From Acanthaster planci (lineage: Eukaryota > Echinodermata > Asteroidea > Valvatida > Acanthasteridae): a stretch of DNA of 64,000 bases. The position numbers and the translations under genes were made by a program. The notes under the pieces were generated by a model that ran no database searches, had not been told where the DNA came from, and was given only the letters and a program-made list of their open reading frames with translations. The stretch spans positions 1,318,318-1,382,317 of the forward strand of contig NW_019091385.1 of assembly GCF_001949145.1 (NCBI RefSeq). Direction: 5' to 3'. Positions 35,341 to 47,310 of this stretch are shown one piece after another (the first letter of the stretch is position 1; each line of letters starts with the position of its first letter).

Positions 35341-36021
35341 CGTATTGTCCATGCAGCCAATACCTTCTCGTCTCATTTTGGTCGTTGTGATTAATCTCAA
35401 TAATAATCTAGAAGGAGAAAGAATTTCCTGAAGGCGTGGAGGGAGTTTCGGTCGAATCCCTCCGTGTTTTCGTATGTGGATTTCAAGAGGGATTCAGCCC
35501 AGCTGGGTTAGTACCCGGAAGCCTGGAGAACTGATGACTTCACTAGAGTCGCTTATTGGGCAATTAATGGGTGACAACATTCGAAAGAGGTCATAACATC
35601 AGGTCTGTCAAGGTGATGCTTAACGACGTTCATTCAGTGGGGGATACACTGTGCGTTTCCAAGGACAGAAATCATCTGTTTGCATAGTTCATGCACGTCA
35701 TCTTGGGCGTAGGGTACCAGTGGTGAGAGATTATAAAAACAGTCTGTCGGACCCTGTATAATTTGGGAAAATTACTGTCTTTTTAGGTCCGACAAAAAAT
35801 GGTTTTTTTGGGTTTGACAGAGGATGTTAGGTTTGGACTTTCCCACGGCAGCTTGAAGCACACTTCCTTCCGGCGGCAAAGTCTTGCCCGGATACAAGCC
35901 GTAGGATGTCCGGGTGTCGGGTTCTCTCCCGGAAACCGCGATCACGCTGGTCAACGTGGCCCAGGGAGGGGACCAGATTGGTCAACTCTGAGGTGTCGAC
36001 GTCTCCCCTTGGAATGTCGTC

Positions 36022-36358
36022 NNNNNNNNNNNNNNNNNNNNNNNNNNNNNNNNNNNNNNNNNNNNNNNNNNNNNNNNNNNNNNNNNNNNNNNNNNNNNNN
36101 NNNNNNNNNNNNNNNNNNNNNNNNNNNNNNNNNNNNNNNNNNNNNNNNNNNNNNNNNNNNNNNNNNNNNNNNNNNNNNNNNNNNNNNNNNNNNNNNNNNN
36201 NNNNNNNNNNNNNNNNNNNNNNNNNNNNNNNNNNNNNNNNNNNNNNNNNNNNNNNNNNNNNNNNNNNNNNNNNNNNNNNNNNNNNNNNNNNNNNNNNNNN
36301 NNNNNNNNNNNNNNNNNNNNNNNNNNNNNNNNNNNNNNNNNNNNNNNNNNNNNNNNNN
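36022..36358. other. Assembly gap (337 N)
   Basis: An uninterrupted run of N. Open frames reported across it (about 180-208 codons) are artefacts, because N codons cannot be read as stops. Confidence 0.99.
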
Positions 36359-37620
36359 TCTTGTGTGTGCTGGTTCAAATTTGCCCGTTCTTCTGATCTC
36401 TTTTCACTGGAGTATTACGCATTGAAAGTTGACATGAATTCTGTAACCGTTTTGCTTGATATCCTTGTATATGAATCACATTAAAGGTGTGCAAATAACA
36501 ATACTTGTGCCCAGAATGAGGACCAACTGAACTCCTGCTATCTGCGTGATTTTTTTTCCTTTTGAGCAAATTTCCGACTTTTTATGAACCGGCATAGGCC
36601 CTCAGACAATACTTGAGGTAAACCTGTGACAAGTCATTGATACCAGTTGTGCTTTTCCACTGCGCTAAAATCAGAGCAGTCCTGGCCATCAATGTCTATA
36701 GTTTCTTCCTTCCATCTCGGTAAGGCTAGTATTAACGGGGGAACGTTAAGCGAGACTCGCCCGCACAAAGTCTGTTCAGATCCGTAACCCAATCGAGGCA
36801 GCTCAGACAGGACCCGAAATTGCCTGCTCATGGCATGCCCACAATCAGGTATCACGACAGAAGGCCGTGCTTAAGTCGGCTTGGCGATGAATTCGTAATT
36901 GGGACTTACTCCGCGGATTCAAATGGAGATGATAGGGATGAGATAGCCGTGAATACGGATCCGTCGTGACTTGGGTTTCATTATTTCGTCTATCTAGCCC
37001 CTGGTAATTCTTTGCAATAAACCGCGTACGTTGTAAAATCAAGCCTCCCACGCAAGTCATTTGCAGTGAAATTAGTGCGGTATAGCTCCCGGATTTAGAA
37101 ATCAAATGAGCATAGAATGTATTCGACTTGTTGAAATGAAACCCTGACAGGTAAATCCCTCGTGAATTACGGGAGGACTCGTGAAACAATGATGTTGAAG
37201 TCACGACTACGAATCTAGAAGAATGACAAGGTTCAACATTCCTTTCTTTTTTTTAGAAGAGAATGTCTCACGTCGGGGGGATTTTAGTTTCATGGAGATA
37301 TTTCATCCACAAGGTTTTGTTATCTTTTTAGCGTCATGAGCTAGCCACTGTATCATAAATGGTAATGTTGCCAAAACGGCAGTATTGTGCTGGCCGTTAT
37401 ACTGTCTTTAATATTTTTCGAAAGGAAACCCTCCCCGAAAATCATCGCCAAAATCCCTCTAACGAGATTTCCATCATGAGCCAGGATAACCTCACTTCCT
37501 GACTTACTCTATACGTAGAAGGCTGCACTCGTGATTAAATTCGGTATCATAAAACTCCTCAGATACTACGGTGGCCTCTAAAGTCAACTGAAATTCAAAA
37601 GAGAATCGTCTCGGCAGTTA
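36359..37620. other. Intergenic stretch, nothing supported
   Basis: A 119-codon minus frame (36845-37204) is the longest and lacks splice or domain support. No repeats of note. Confidence 0.4.
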
Positions 37621-38421
37621 CTAGAGAGTCGTGTTTACAGTATACTCCTGTCCATTATGTTCTGAGCACTTGAGTGCACTCATTTGCAGTTTCTCGTTCA
37701 TCCGTTTTAGCATTGGTGATTGAATTCGATTAGCAAACGTATCCCGAGACTGCAAATTCGCCTTACTGATGTATTGGTCCCGAGCTTTTTGCTCTAAAAA
37801 ATACACGTTTACATGCCAAAACAGAAGCAGTCGCTCGTAATTCCCCATCCTAAAATTTGGTGGACTGATAATGCAAGGGGGAAAAGTCCCTTTGCCTCGA
37901 GAAGGATTTTGACTCAAATGAGACAAATCGGTGCTGCCGTTAATGGAAACTCCATCTGGCAAAATACCGCAGATTGTCAGTGGTGTTTCACTCCTGCTCT
38001 CACGCTGCCTTCTTGGACCTTAAATCGTGCACATCATTTCCCTCGTCTCTGATTCACGTCGTTCGTTTCTGGTTATCTTCTGTTTCAGCTTGGGCGTAAT
38101 CAAGATTAACGGACTGAGCCCCCGCGAGACGTTAAAAAGCCCTTACAACAACTTCTAACATCGCCATTCACCAAACACCCACACAAGTTCCCATAATAAA
38201 TGTCAATCGTGGCAAAATATTGACTCGTACGTGACACCGTCTGAGGCATCGCGGAGGGTGAGGATGCGACGCGAAGAGTAGTTACCTGACGAGAAAATGC
38301 CGGCACTTGCACATGACATGGGACTGCAGAGGGGCAGTAAGTAGTCTGTATACCACACATCCACAAGGAGACAAGTATCTGAGATGGTCATCGGCCCCAC
38401 ACTAGCCAGCTCGTTGTCCAT
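37621..38421 (-). CDS. Predicted two-exon gene of unknown function
   Basis: On the minus strand an ATG at 38421 in good context (AGAATGG) starts exon 1 (38421-38286, 45 codons plus one base), MDNELASVGPMTISDTCLLV, ending at a strong donor, TCGTCAG|GTAACT. Exon 1 could instead extend upstream in frame to an acceptor, CATTGCAG, ending at 38437. The last exon (37955-37621) follows acceptor TATTTTGCCAG, keeps phase 1, and stays open for 110 codons to TAG at 37621. It contains ERLLLFWHVNVYFLEQKARD and a Lys/Gln/Asn-rich tail ending NGQEYTVNTTL. The joined product would be about 156 residues. I see no known domain. ATTAAA lies about 200 bp downstream of the stop. Confidence 0.33.
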
Positions 38422-38436
38422 TCTGGACGCGCAGCC

Positions 38437-40035
38437 CTGCAATGGCATCCAACCATTTGGGGGGTACGGTATGCCGCCTTTTTTTACGCGTATCCACTGA
38501 GCACTCGCCATGCCTTTGTGCGATAGAGTCAAGATTATGGGCTTTATTTTTCCTGACAGTTGTCGAGTTAAAGGATGCAAGATGGATAATTACAGGACTG
38601 GTTTATTGCATCTATGTGTGCATGATATTTTCATAGCTCATTTGTACACATTGTGTAAAGTCGTGCGTGTACGGTGGCCTAAGAGTGCCAAACGGGATAA
38701 CAACAAAGTATTGCCTGTGCGCAGACCAGCAGGCATAGCAACAACTTGTCCAAACAGTGCATTTTGATTTTTGTTGTTACAGATATTGGACCTTCCTCTA
38801 TTGACCCTGAATCGAATACGTGTATATTCCAGCACATGTCATTTGGTTGACTCCGGGGGAGGAGGGTACCAATCCCTGCCATTTCTACGACCACCTGTTG
38901 TCGCATATTTCAAGTTACAAGTGTGGGCCTGTCTCTGCTGTTTGATGTTAGACGAGATATTCGGTATATGTATTTCGGCCTCGGGCACGGAGCACGCAAT
39001 CAAAGCGCTGCGCCGTGTAAATTTCCAGGCTTCCGGTTGCCAGAGCCTGTGATTAGATCACAGAGCAAAGAACAGGTCGCCTTCCCTTTCATGCCATGGG
39101 TACCGTCCGACGCGCACAGGACGAACGCCCTCCCAAGACTCTCAGACGGTGAGCTTGGCACCCGAGCGAGAGGCGGATCTGGCTTGTCGCAACGTGGAAG
39201 GGTCCGGTATGATCACCGATGTGCCCTCCGTGACACAGAGAAGCCCCTCGGATGGGAATCGATGCGAGGAATGCTGCGTGGACAAAACTCCTTCTCCACC
39301 ACCTGCCAAGCTCATAAGTTACGGGTGATTTTACATAAGGCCACGTGTACGCGGACACAGCTCTGGAGGGAGTGTCTATGGTTTATGTAATGCTCTGGGG
39401 TGGAGACTTCAGCCGGGCGCACACAAGAGCCATACTGTAACGCCAATGTTCAGTGTTCATTCTGGACCGATGGCGTAAGCAGATAACTCCCGTGTGCGGC
39501 CGATTTCACCAATGATTTTGGTCTTTCGTGGCGCTGCAGAAGATATCTTAAGTTTTTGATAAGTTTTGTCACGCGGGGGAAAAAGTCCTCACCGCTTGTG
39601 CCGAACGAAAACGTTCTACTTTCGGCTGGCGTGTAGAGCGCATTCATGGTGGCTGGCGTATGAGATGACTAACAGAATCGCTGTACTCTGTGAGCGAAGG
39701 CCGGTTCACACCATAAGTACATAATTTATCTAGTTCATATTCGTTCTTTATTCAGCGATGTGCAAATCCCACCAAAAGAGCCTTCGTTGTTAGGGAAATT
39801 GCGCCCTCCGTTGGTCCCATCCGAGGCGGATGGTCCCAGATACGTGCAATAATCTTGTGCGGTCCATGGCCCTCTTACTCCACTCCGGACTATTCGATTC
39901 CACTTATTTAGTCAAACACTGATTGGAAACCTGTGTTATTTTTAGGGTGATTCCATTTCTGTATGGCTGACTGTTTCGGACAGGTGCACTATAGTTCAGA
40001 GAGGTTCCACTATTAAATTCGACTATTTATACCCA
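38437..40035. other. Intergenic stretch, nothing supported
   Basis: Frames up to 155 codons (38923-39390 plus) have chance-like composition. No hairpins or arrays before the tetranucleotide tract at 40036. Confidence 0.4.
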
Positions 40036-40146
40036 GTTCGTTCGTTCGTTCGTTCGTTCGTTCGTTCGTTCGTTCGTTTGTTTGTTTGTTGGGGTGTTGG
40101 GGTGTTTGTTTGTTTGTTGGGGTGTTGGGGTGTTTGTTTGTTTGTT
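40036..40146. repeat. (CGTT)n/(TGTT)n microsatellite with GGGGTGTT blocks
   Basis: About ten CGTT units grade into TGTT units, interrupted by two copies of GGGGTGTTGGGG (40091-40102 and 40119-40130). The four GGGG tracts are spaced 4, 16 and 4 bases apart, a layout that could fold as a G-quadruplex. Confidence 0.9.
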
Positions 40147-41703
40147 ACGGATAAACATTACAAATTGGTGATGCCCACTTGGAACACGTAGCCTTGTCTA
40201 ATATGAATGCAGGGAGTAATAGTAAACATGACACATACCAAAAGAATGGTAATAATATATACGTAGGGAGGTTCTGTAATAGATCCCTTTTCACGACCAA
40301 CTCGGCCTTTGAAATCAAATTACTCATGTTCATTTAGAATGCATAAAACTCTGATTATCTGTGGATATATCTGTGGCCATTGGACACCCGAGAACGACAT
40401 CCTAAGGACTACCCTGTCCTTGGGATGTCGAGGGGATCATTTGTGTCCGGTCAGACGAGGATCGGTCAAACACATTTGTATATCACTGCCCCTACGCTGC
40501 TGCGTGAGCCTCAAAATTTCTGGTGATTTTTTCGTGTATTTTAATTATTCTCCAGTATCACCCCTGGATAACAGACCTTTAAAATAATCGTTAGCGCGTG
40601 AACGTGCGCATGACCTCCTTTGATGATGAAACTCGTGTGCAGACTTCTGTCTCCACGCAGGCACCATATAGACCCAGAGGCCACATATGAGGCCACATCC
40701 CCAGGACATCCGCCGGACATCGAGAGAGTGACTTGCAGTACTTCATTCACACGACGGCAAATCGTGTGGGAACACTGGCCAGCGCGAGGCCTCATTCTGA
40801 TGAACCTAGCTTTATATTTCTGTGACCCCGTCTGCAGGGTCTACTTCGCGAGGACACCGTCACAAAACACCTGCGAACCCAATCCATTGCTTCTTCTTCA
40901 TCATTAATTCAAAGCACGATCTGTACCTTGAAGATGATTCCTGTGAAAATGTTTCCGAGAGACGGAAAGTTGGAAAAACAACATGTGCTCTGATGACGAA
41001 TGCAATTATTGAATGAGCTGACAGGCAGCTTTTTACCTTATAGTAGACCTGTATGCCTGGTCCGACTACCCACGACATTTCTTAGTTTGTGGTCGATGGT
41101 CCCCCAGTTTATCCTTCTGGTCGGCTATTCGACCCCATTAGTATATAGGCCTGTATTTTTTTTTTTTACGATGGGTCGGTCCTCTAGTTGTAAGTGATTC
41201 CACTTCTAAATGGTCCATTATTTACAGTGTCCATTAGCCGTCCCTGTCTTTATGGATTACCCACCCATCCCTCGCTAAGGCCCAATCTCTTATCCTTCCC
41301 CAAATCTCTACGGGCAACCCCTTGTCAACTCCCACACTCCTTGGTATACATGCAGGAAGTCCTGAGCAGAGGAACGGCGGGTCCCGAATCCCCCCTGAAC
41401 TGAACCTAGGTGCCGATGCCATTCAGATGAAAGTTTTTGCGCTTCATCGATCACTCCAACAAGTTATTCCTGCCCACGCTAGCCGACCGCTTTGCCCAAT
41501 TACGTACTGGACGGTCTGTCAACTGCAGTGGGCGAACTGCTCCGCTGGCAACATACATGTACATGTACATCGGTTTAAAGGACTGTAGTCGTGACTGTCC
41601 CGATATGTATTCATTACTTCAATCTCCGTTTTATGTAGAAACATACCTGTACTCAATACATGACATACCTTTTTATAATAGGCCATTATCTCATGCTTCA
41701 CAG
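40147..41703. other. Intergenic stretch, nothing supported
   Basis: Overlapping frames of 60-95 codons on both strands. A TACATGTACATG tract lies near 41552. No gene could be supported. Confidence 0.4.
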
Positions 41704-41979
41704 TTTGCCAAAAAGGAAAAAGAATTATATCCCCGTGATCCTTTGGGAGGCTGTTTATTGCTCAATGAGTTCGCCAGATGGCCGCACTGGTCACCTTATG
41801 CACCTAAACATTTCACAACACTGAGCGCGGAAATTACATTTGTGTTAATGTCAACTCAGATGCTTTCTCATGAAGTTCGTTTAATTATTAGGGATTCGGT
41901 AGATCTACAAGAGGAAGTTGGGGAAACACGAAACCACCCTCCTCAATCCTTCCCCTGTTGGAGGACTGAGGAGTGTTAG
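41704..41979 (+). CDS. Candidate terminal exon, protein unknown
   Basis: An acceptor-like ATCTCATGCTTCACAG precedes 41704. The frame then reads FAKKEKELYPRDPLGGCLLL, later EFARWPHWSPYAPKHFTTLS, and stops at 41979. It is the 3' half of a 180-codon open frame whose upstream half includes a TACATG repeat (Met-Tyr alternation) and looks non-coding. No domain is recognised and no upstream exon was found. Confidence 0.2.
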   Translation, partial: FAKKEKELYPRDPLGGCLLLNEFARWPHWSPYAPKHFTTLSAEITFVLMSTQMLSHEVRLIIRDSVDLQEEVGETRNHPPQSFPCWRTEEC

Positions 41980-44159
41980 GGTTAATATTGGCACGAAATC
42001 AACAACAAACATGTTTGAGACAAATGTATTGCAGCTACACTTTAATGAACACATTTCCCCAGCAGTGAGTGGTGGAGCAACATTCTTTGAAGTGTAAAGC
42101 GCCATACATGTGCCGCTCATGTCTTCAATTCGCCATCTTTAATGTTAGGCTGTGCCCCTCCCCCTCCACACGGGTATTCCCGTCTGCATGGCTGGGGGCT
42201 AGACACAGCCTGGCGCTCTATCGGCAAAACCGAAGACATTGACTCAAAATTTTCGCTGTAGACACGATCTGACATTGGAAATGGCGAATCAGTAGATGAT
42301 TCTGGAGTATTTGGCGATCCATGAGTGGTAGTCTTTCATTCTTGCCTCGATTCAACTCACGAAATAACTCCACCTTACCCTTCTCTCAGAAAGCGAGGCA
42401 CGTGCCAACCATGTGCCTAAATGGCAGAAATTACCTGACGCGCGTTGAGTGCCGCACACCGCGCGTGGGCGGCTAGAGGGTGCTCGGTGTAAACCTACCC
42501 ACCCCCGAGGGACAGAGAGAAGCGCTCTTCCTGCATTAGATATTATCTCAGCCTCCCCGATGCACCTGTCTAGCCTCAACATCATTTCAATCAGATGGGA
42601 ATGGGGGATTTTGCGTCCACATTGCCCTGCTTACACAGGGAATCGGACGCCCACGCTCGCTGGTACATTCGGTATTGCTGCAGTGGACCGAAATGAGAAA
42701 TCCCGTTGGAAGGGCCAATGAATATTTTCATCTCCGTTTGATTTCCGGAGAATCAAATTTTCCGCGAGATGCACATTTACTTTCCAATATCTCATCAGCT
42801 TCCAGAATTTAGGAAAGTTGTTGGTAAGAATGATACGGTTAGTAAAAAAAATCTTTTCAGATTGATAAAAATTATATGCAAGCTTTTAGTCTGAGTATCT
42901 CGTCAGATGAGCTGTTACGGTCTTGGAATGGTATTCATTCAAGCGATAGAAATGCAATCAATGTCGATCAATGTCGATGGTACTTGTTGCCATGGAGGCA
43001 GCTTTCCATTTATAGAAACACCGCGCGTCGGGCTAAAAATAGTTTCCTGACTTGATCTTCAATCGAGTCTAGTTTACTGCGAGTTCAGTAGATTGCACCG
43101 GTCAGATAACCTGAGTCTGCCGCACTGACTTGTGTGTATATAAATTAGCTGTAAATCATTATGTCGTCCCAGTGGAGACATTTATTATAGGCCTACACGA
43201 GGATTTTACTGATTCAGAAATTTTGGCATGAATATGACTGAAACGAGTGCTCTGAACCATAAACAGAGTATCAAAGTGTGAAATCAATAACACGTCAGCG
43301 AATCGCTTGAATAATTATGAAACCTCAAAGTGAACTGAGCCAGGCAGAGAGTTGCGAGATTGTTTTATCAATTCAAAAATGGGACAAAATGGTAAAAACG
43401 CCCCTTGGAAAGGAGAGATATTAGTACGGGGAATCAAGTATACCTCCGCTATCACTTGCAAATGCTTATTAGACCAGAATATTTCGTAACGACGAAGAGG
43501 CAAGACACCTATACACATGGGAATGGACGGCGGGAAGGGGGTATCTGAGGTGTTCATGACACCCGAAGCAATTAACCCTCCTCGCTAAATTACTGATTGC
43601 ATGGAGCGTGGGCTGGACATCGTAAATCCGTCGGCTCGTCTCATAATTAAAGGGCGGTACGCTCTCTCGTCTGGGAGCATTCTGCTGTGTGTCCGCTACC
43701 ATTCCAACATGAATGGCCTAGTCGCACAGAGCTAGAGTTGCGTGAGCTCAGGGGATGTGATTTCTCATTAAGTCAGTTTTCGTTGCTTGTAAAGTTACGT
43801 GTTCAGAAAGATCTTTGACGATCTGCTACACGTCACATCCATCACGATTGAGAGCAATCAGAAGGCCTCGTTCCTATTTTTGCTCGATTTTCGTCTCGAA
43901 TTTTCTTGTTGCTTTTACACGGGAGCCCATAGTTATTTGAATAAGAAACAAATTTATCGCGTCGCCAGTGAAGGAGAACATATTACAGTCAACTAAACGG
44001 ACACTAAGAAGACAAAACAAAGGACACAAGCTCAAAAACAGCATTTGGTTCTGTCGCGCTTGAGAGTTTAAGATATTGTTTTTCCATTATTCAACGATTG
44101 ATTTTTACACCATTGCTGTGACACTTTCCAATAAAATAATTATATGCATGTTCGTGTAT
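41980..44159. other. Intergenic stretch, nothing supported
   Basis: A duplicated TCAATGTCGA occurs near 42960-42980. Frames of 60-90 codons are unsupported. Confidence 0.4.
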
Positions 44160-44356
44160 CCGGTTCGTAAGTGTGACGTCACTTTAGTTTAAACCACGCC
44201 CACTGCACACGTGCACTGCACATAGGGTTACATGAATTTATCGCCGTTTACACGGAACCGTGGAACCGGAAGTTAACGCACAACTTCAGCGATTGTCACA
44301 TAAGAGCCTGCAAATCATGGGGCGTCCGCCTTTGTGACGAAGTCACTTACGAACCA
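44160..44356. mobile_element. Possible short element with terminal inverted repeats, 197 bp
   Basis: The left end 44160-44182 and right end 44333-44356 are inverted copies sharing GGTTCGTAAGTG and GTCAC, with one small indel and a few mismatches. The left copy contains a CRE octamer, and a second CRE lies at 44371-44378 just outside. The interior is non-coding. A MITE is the simplest reading. Confidence 0.4.
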
Positions 44357-44378
44357 GATGGTGGCCATGATGACGTCA

Positions 44379-46455
44379 TGGTATTCTCACTTGAACCTGA
44401 TTTTGCTTCTCTTGAGTTGACTGGATCCGTCTGCTACTCGAACCCTTATGCGGATGCGGATTCTGGAACCTTCGTTGCATTGTAGGAACCTCTCTGCATT
44501 CCCTTAAATGACACGCCTTGTGCCGCCGCGCGAAACGCATTCCGAGTCACACTGCGAGCTGTAGCATTATTACGCAGCGCTAGCACCGACTCGTGCGGCC
44601 CATAACCCGGGAGCTCACGTTACAGAAAGCGAACGACTGCAATGCTCCTCACAATGTAGATTCGTCATTATAATCATGAAAAGTCAAGGAATTCAGCAAC
44701 AGACGTGATATGATGTTACCGGTGTTTATTCCCAGTTTGGGTTTTTTTTTGGGGGGGGGGACAATAACGAGCCGTATAGGCCCTAGCTATTCATAGTACT
44801 ACAACTTGGCCCCCAGACTAACCGTTTTGCGCCCAATGGAAAGTCAGTGATGAGAAAACGATGAAATTCGTCTATGTGTAGATATTCAGGCCGGATTATT
44901 ATTACCCACTACAGCCATAGCCTGCGTGCTTCTATTAGAACGTACGAGGAACTTTGGCATTTCTGATCCAAGCTGCAAAGCGGCCTATATGCCTTCCGTC
45001 AGGATTCGTGCGCGTGCGTAGGAACGCTGTCGGCCATCGGCTTCTTGCATGCGATAATTACATGGCCATTTTGATACCCGTGAACGGCAATTCCTGAGCA
45101 CTCCAAGTAATAATCATGTTTTGCTAATCTCGTTACGCTTTTAGATCTTGAATTGCTTGACCCATAATGACTTTTTTAACATAAGTAAATAGTTCGACAA
45201 CCGTCGTAAGGGTACCTATAACATCGACTGAATTACGCTTATCATGCGGCCTGCATGCACCTGGCAATTTTCATGTACATGTACAGACAGGATCTGGCAT
45301 TGTCGGCTCTCGTAGCATTATAATATTCAGCGATGTTTCAGTTCCCGTCCACAGTGCCAAGTGCATGTGTTTCAGCCATGCACTACAAAAACATAGTGCA
45401 ATAACGATGGGGTATACATGTACATGTAGTGGTTTTTCCATTATGCTATTGAAAGGTATCGGCTTAACCTGCGCGTTCTTACGTAACGTACCCTGCGTGT
45501 GAAATCCAATTATATTATTAATGCAGGGTGCCAAACGATTTTGTGTTCAGTGTTTTCTAGCAGAGCCGTCTATTTTACCAGATGAATTGCCTGCGGCCAC
45601 GGTCACAACAGGAGGAAGAGAAACCGGCCGCGCCTCCGTATAAAACAATTGCGGTGACTGTCATGAATCGTGCTGGCACTTGTTGTGTGATATTGGTACG
45701 TGCACTGCAGCCCCAGGTGAAACAACCAGCGAATAGCCGATTGGCCATTCCGCATACAAATTTGGGTTTTCACAGAGGACGAACCATTTTGAATTTATCA
45801 GGCATAGCCCTTGTGCGTTTCCCGCTGCATAATAATGAAGTTGGTGAGCGCCGCGCGGTTTGGGGGTTAGGAGCGCTCTGCATACGAAATTGAGGACGAT
45901 ATCTTGTCGGTGTTGGGTTGCAAGCTTTAAGAGAGAGAAGGAGGCGAGAATTGGCGAACCTTTGCGCGACCTCACCCCTTGTACATGCTAATCAGGATGG
46001 CCGTGGTGCCTACTTTTGTGCATAAATCCAGGGAGGTGGGTAAGGCAGCTGCAAGCTGCGAACGCTACAATAACCGGTCATGGAAGTTGAAAATAGACTT
46101 AGGCCTATGTTTGTGCCAAATGTGCACCTGCCCTCGACCGGCCTCGATCTGTCCCGGCATAGGCCTATTGCAGGGCTTTCTCACATTTTGTCAGCTTTCA
46201 GCTATAGGGCAAACATGGCTGCTGGACGAAATGCTCACTGATCGTTGTGTGTTTTTAGCCCAACCTTTCGAATTCACGGCTAGTCTCATTTTAAACCGGT
46301 GAAAAGTAAGTCCCTTGAACACACCCGCCGTGCGACTTGGAATCGCCAGTTTCCGTTGAATCAGCATACTTAACTTGAGTCAAAAATGTAAGGAGAACAT
46401 TTTATTTACCACGGTACTCTCGGCAGGGACCAATTGTGGGGAAGATAACAGTCAT
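44379..46455. other. Intergenic stretch, nothing supported
   Basis: Contains a nine-G run after TTTTTTTTT near 44745 and TACATGTACA tracts near 45275 and 45415. The 103-codon plus frame at 45582-45893 lacks support. Confidence 0.4.
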
Positions 46456-46482
46456 TTGTTTTGTTTTGTTTTGTTTTGTTTT
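46456..46482. repeat. (TTTTG)n microsatellite
   Basis: About five TTTTG pentamers in a row. Confidence 0.85.
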
Positions 46483-46840
46483 TGCATTTAGAAGTCATGC
46501 AATGGAAAAACAGCGTTGTTGCCATGTCACACTCAAATTTGAGCAATCGCCTTACTGATACACTGATTTCAGAATCTCATCTAACATGGATGAGTGTCCG
46601 CCGTTGCACTTCCAAGTACGAGATAAAGATCGGTGGCTAAGTAGTTTCGCTTCTGTCCCGTCAATAATGCCCTTAATTCGCATAAATATCATTGAACGGG
46701 GGCCCTTTTTTCTGCTGGAACAGGTGGCTCGGCCTTCAGTGGATCAACGAGAAATAAATGCAGCTTGGTGTCTTCCTTCCGAGACCTCTCTGTGTAGCGC
46801 ACCAAACCTTCGTCTTCGGAAGTAATCTTCATTTCCTAGC

Positions 46841-47310
46841 ACTGAAAAAAATGGGCAATTATTTAACCAACTTTCTGCCCAACGTTGTGCAGATAGTCAA
46901 CCCCACCAACAGTTGAGCAACATGTAGATCATACGTCCTGGGCATAGTTTCCCTAATTCTTGGTCAAATTTAGCTCTTCTAACAGTTGGGTAAAGTTGAT
47001 GAACCAGTAGGCCTACTTGTGCAAAGGAATTTTAACCAATGATTGGGCAAGTCGTTATTTCCATTTGCTGCTCATATGCTGATCAACATTTAAGCACAAT
47101 TTGTAATCTACTATTGGTTCACAGTCCTATTTTGGTCAGTAGTTGGGTAATGGATGGCCGACATTAAGCATATTATACACAAATATACTCGTTTTATTAT
47201 CCCAACTCTTATCCATTTTGTAAAATTGCCAATTTCTGGTCACAGATTATTGCCAAACTATTGAACAACCTCAATATTAATTTTTGGGCAAAATAAATGA
47301 CAGATCATAC
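46841..47310. repeat. Region dense in TTGGGCAA-like words
   Basis: It begins CACTGAAAAAAATGGGCAAT. TTGGGTAA, TTGGGCAA, TTGAGCAA or the inverse recur about every 40-100 bp, up to TTTTGGGCAAAATAAA near 47285. A matching inverted CACTGTAAAAATAATGG lies at 48650-48666, so a larger element of about 1.8 kb with CACTG termini is conceivable. No target duplication was seen. A transposon remnant is likely, but the boundaries are unsure. Confidence 0.35.

Noticed and set aside
35799-36484. Open frames of 183-208 codons on both strands
   Set aside because: They cross the 337-N gap; unknown bases simply fail to make stop codons.
41437-41703. Upstream half of the 180-codon plus frame
   Set aside because: It contains a Met-Tyr run from a TACATG repeat and no splice or start context; only the part after 41704 is kept as a weak candidate.
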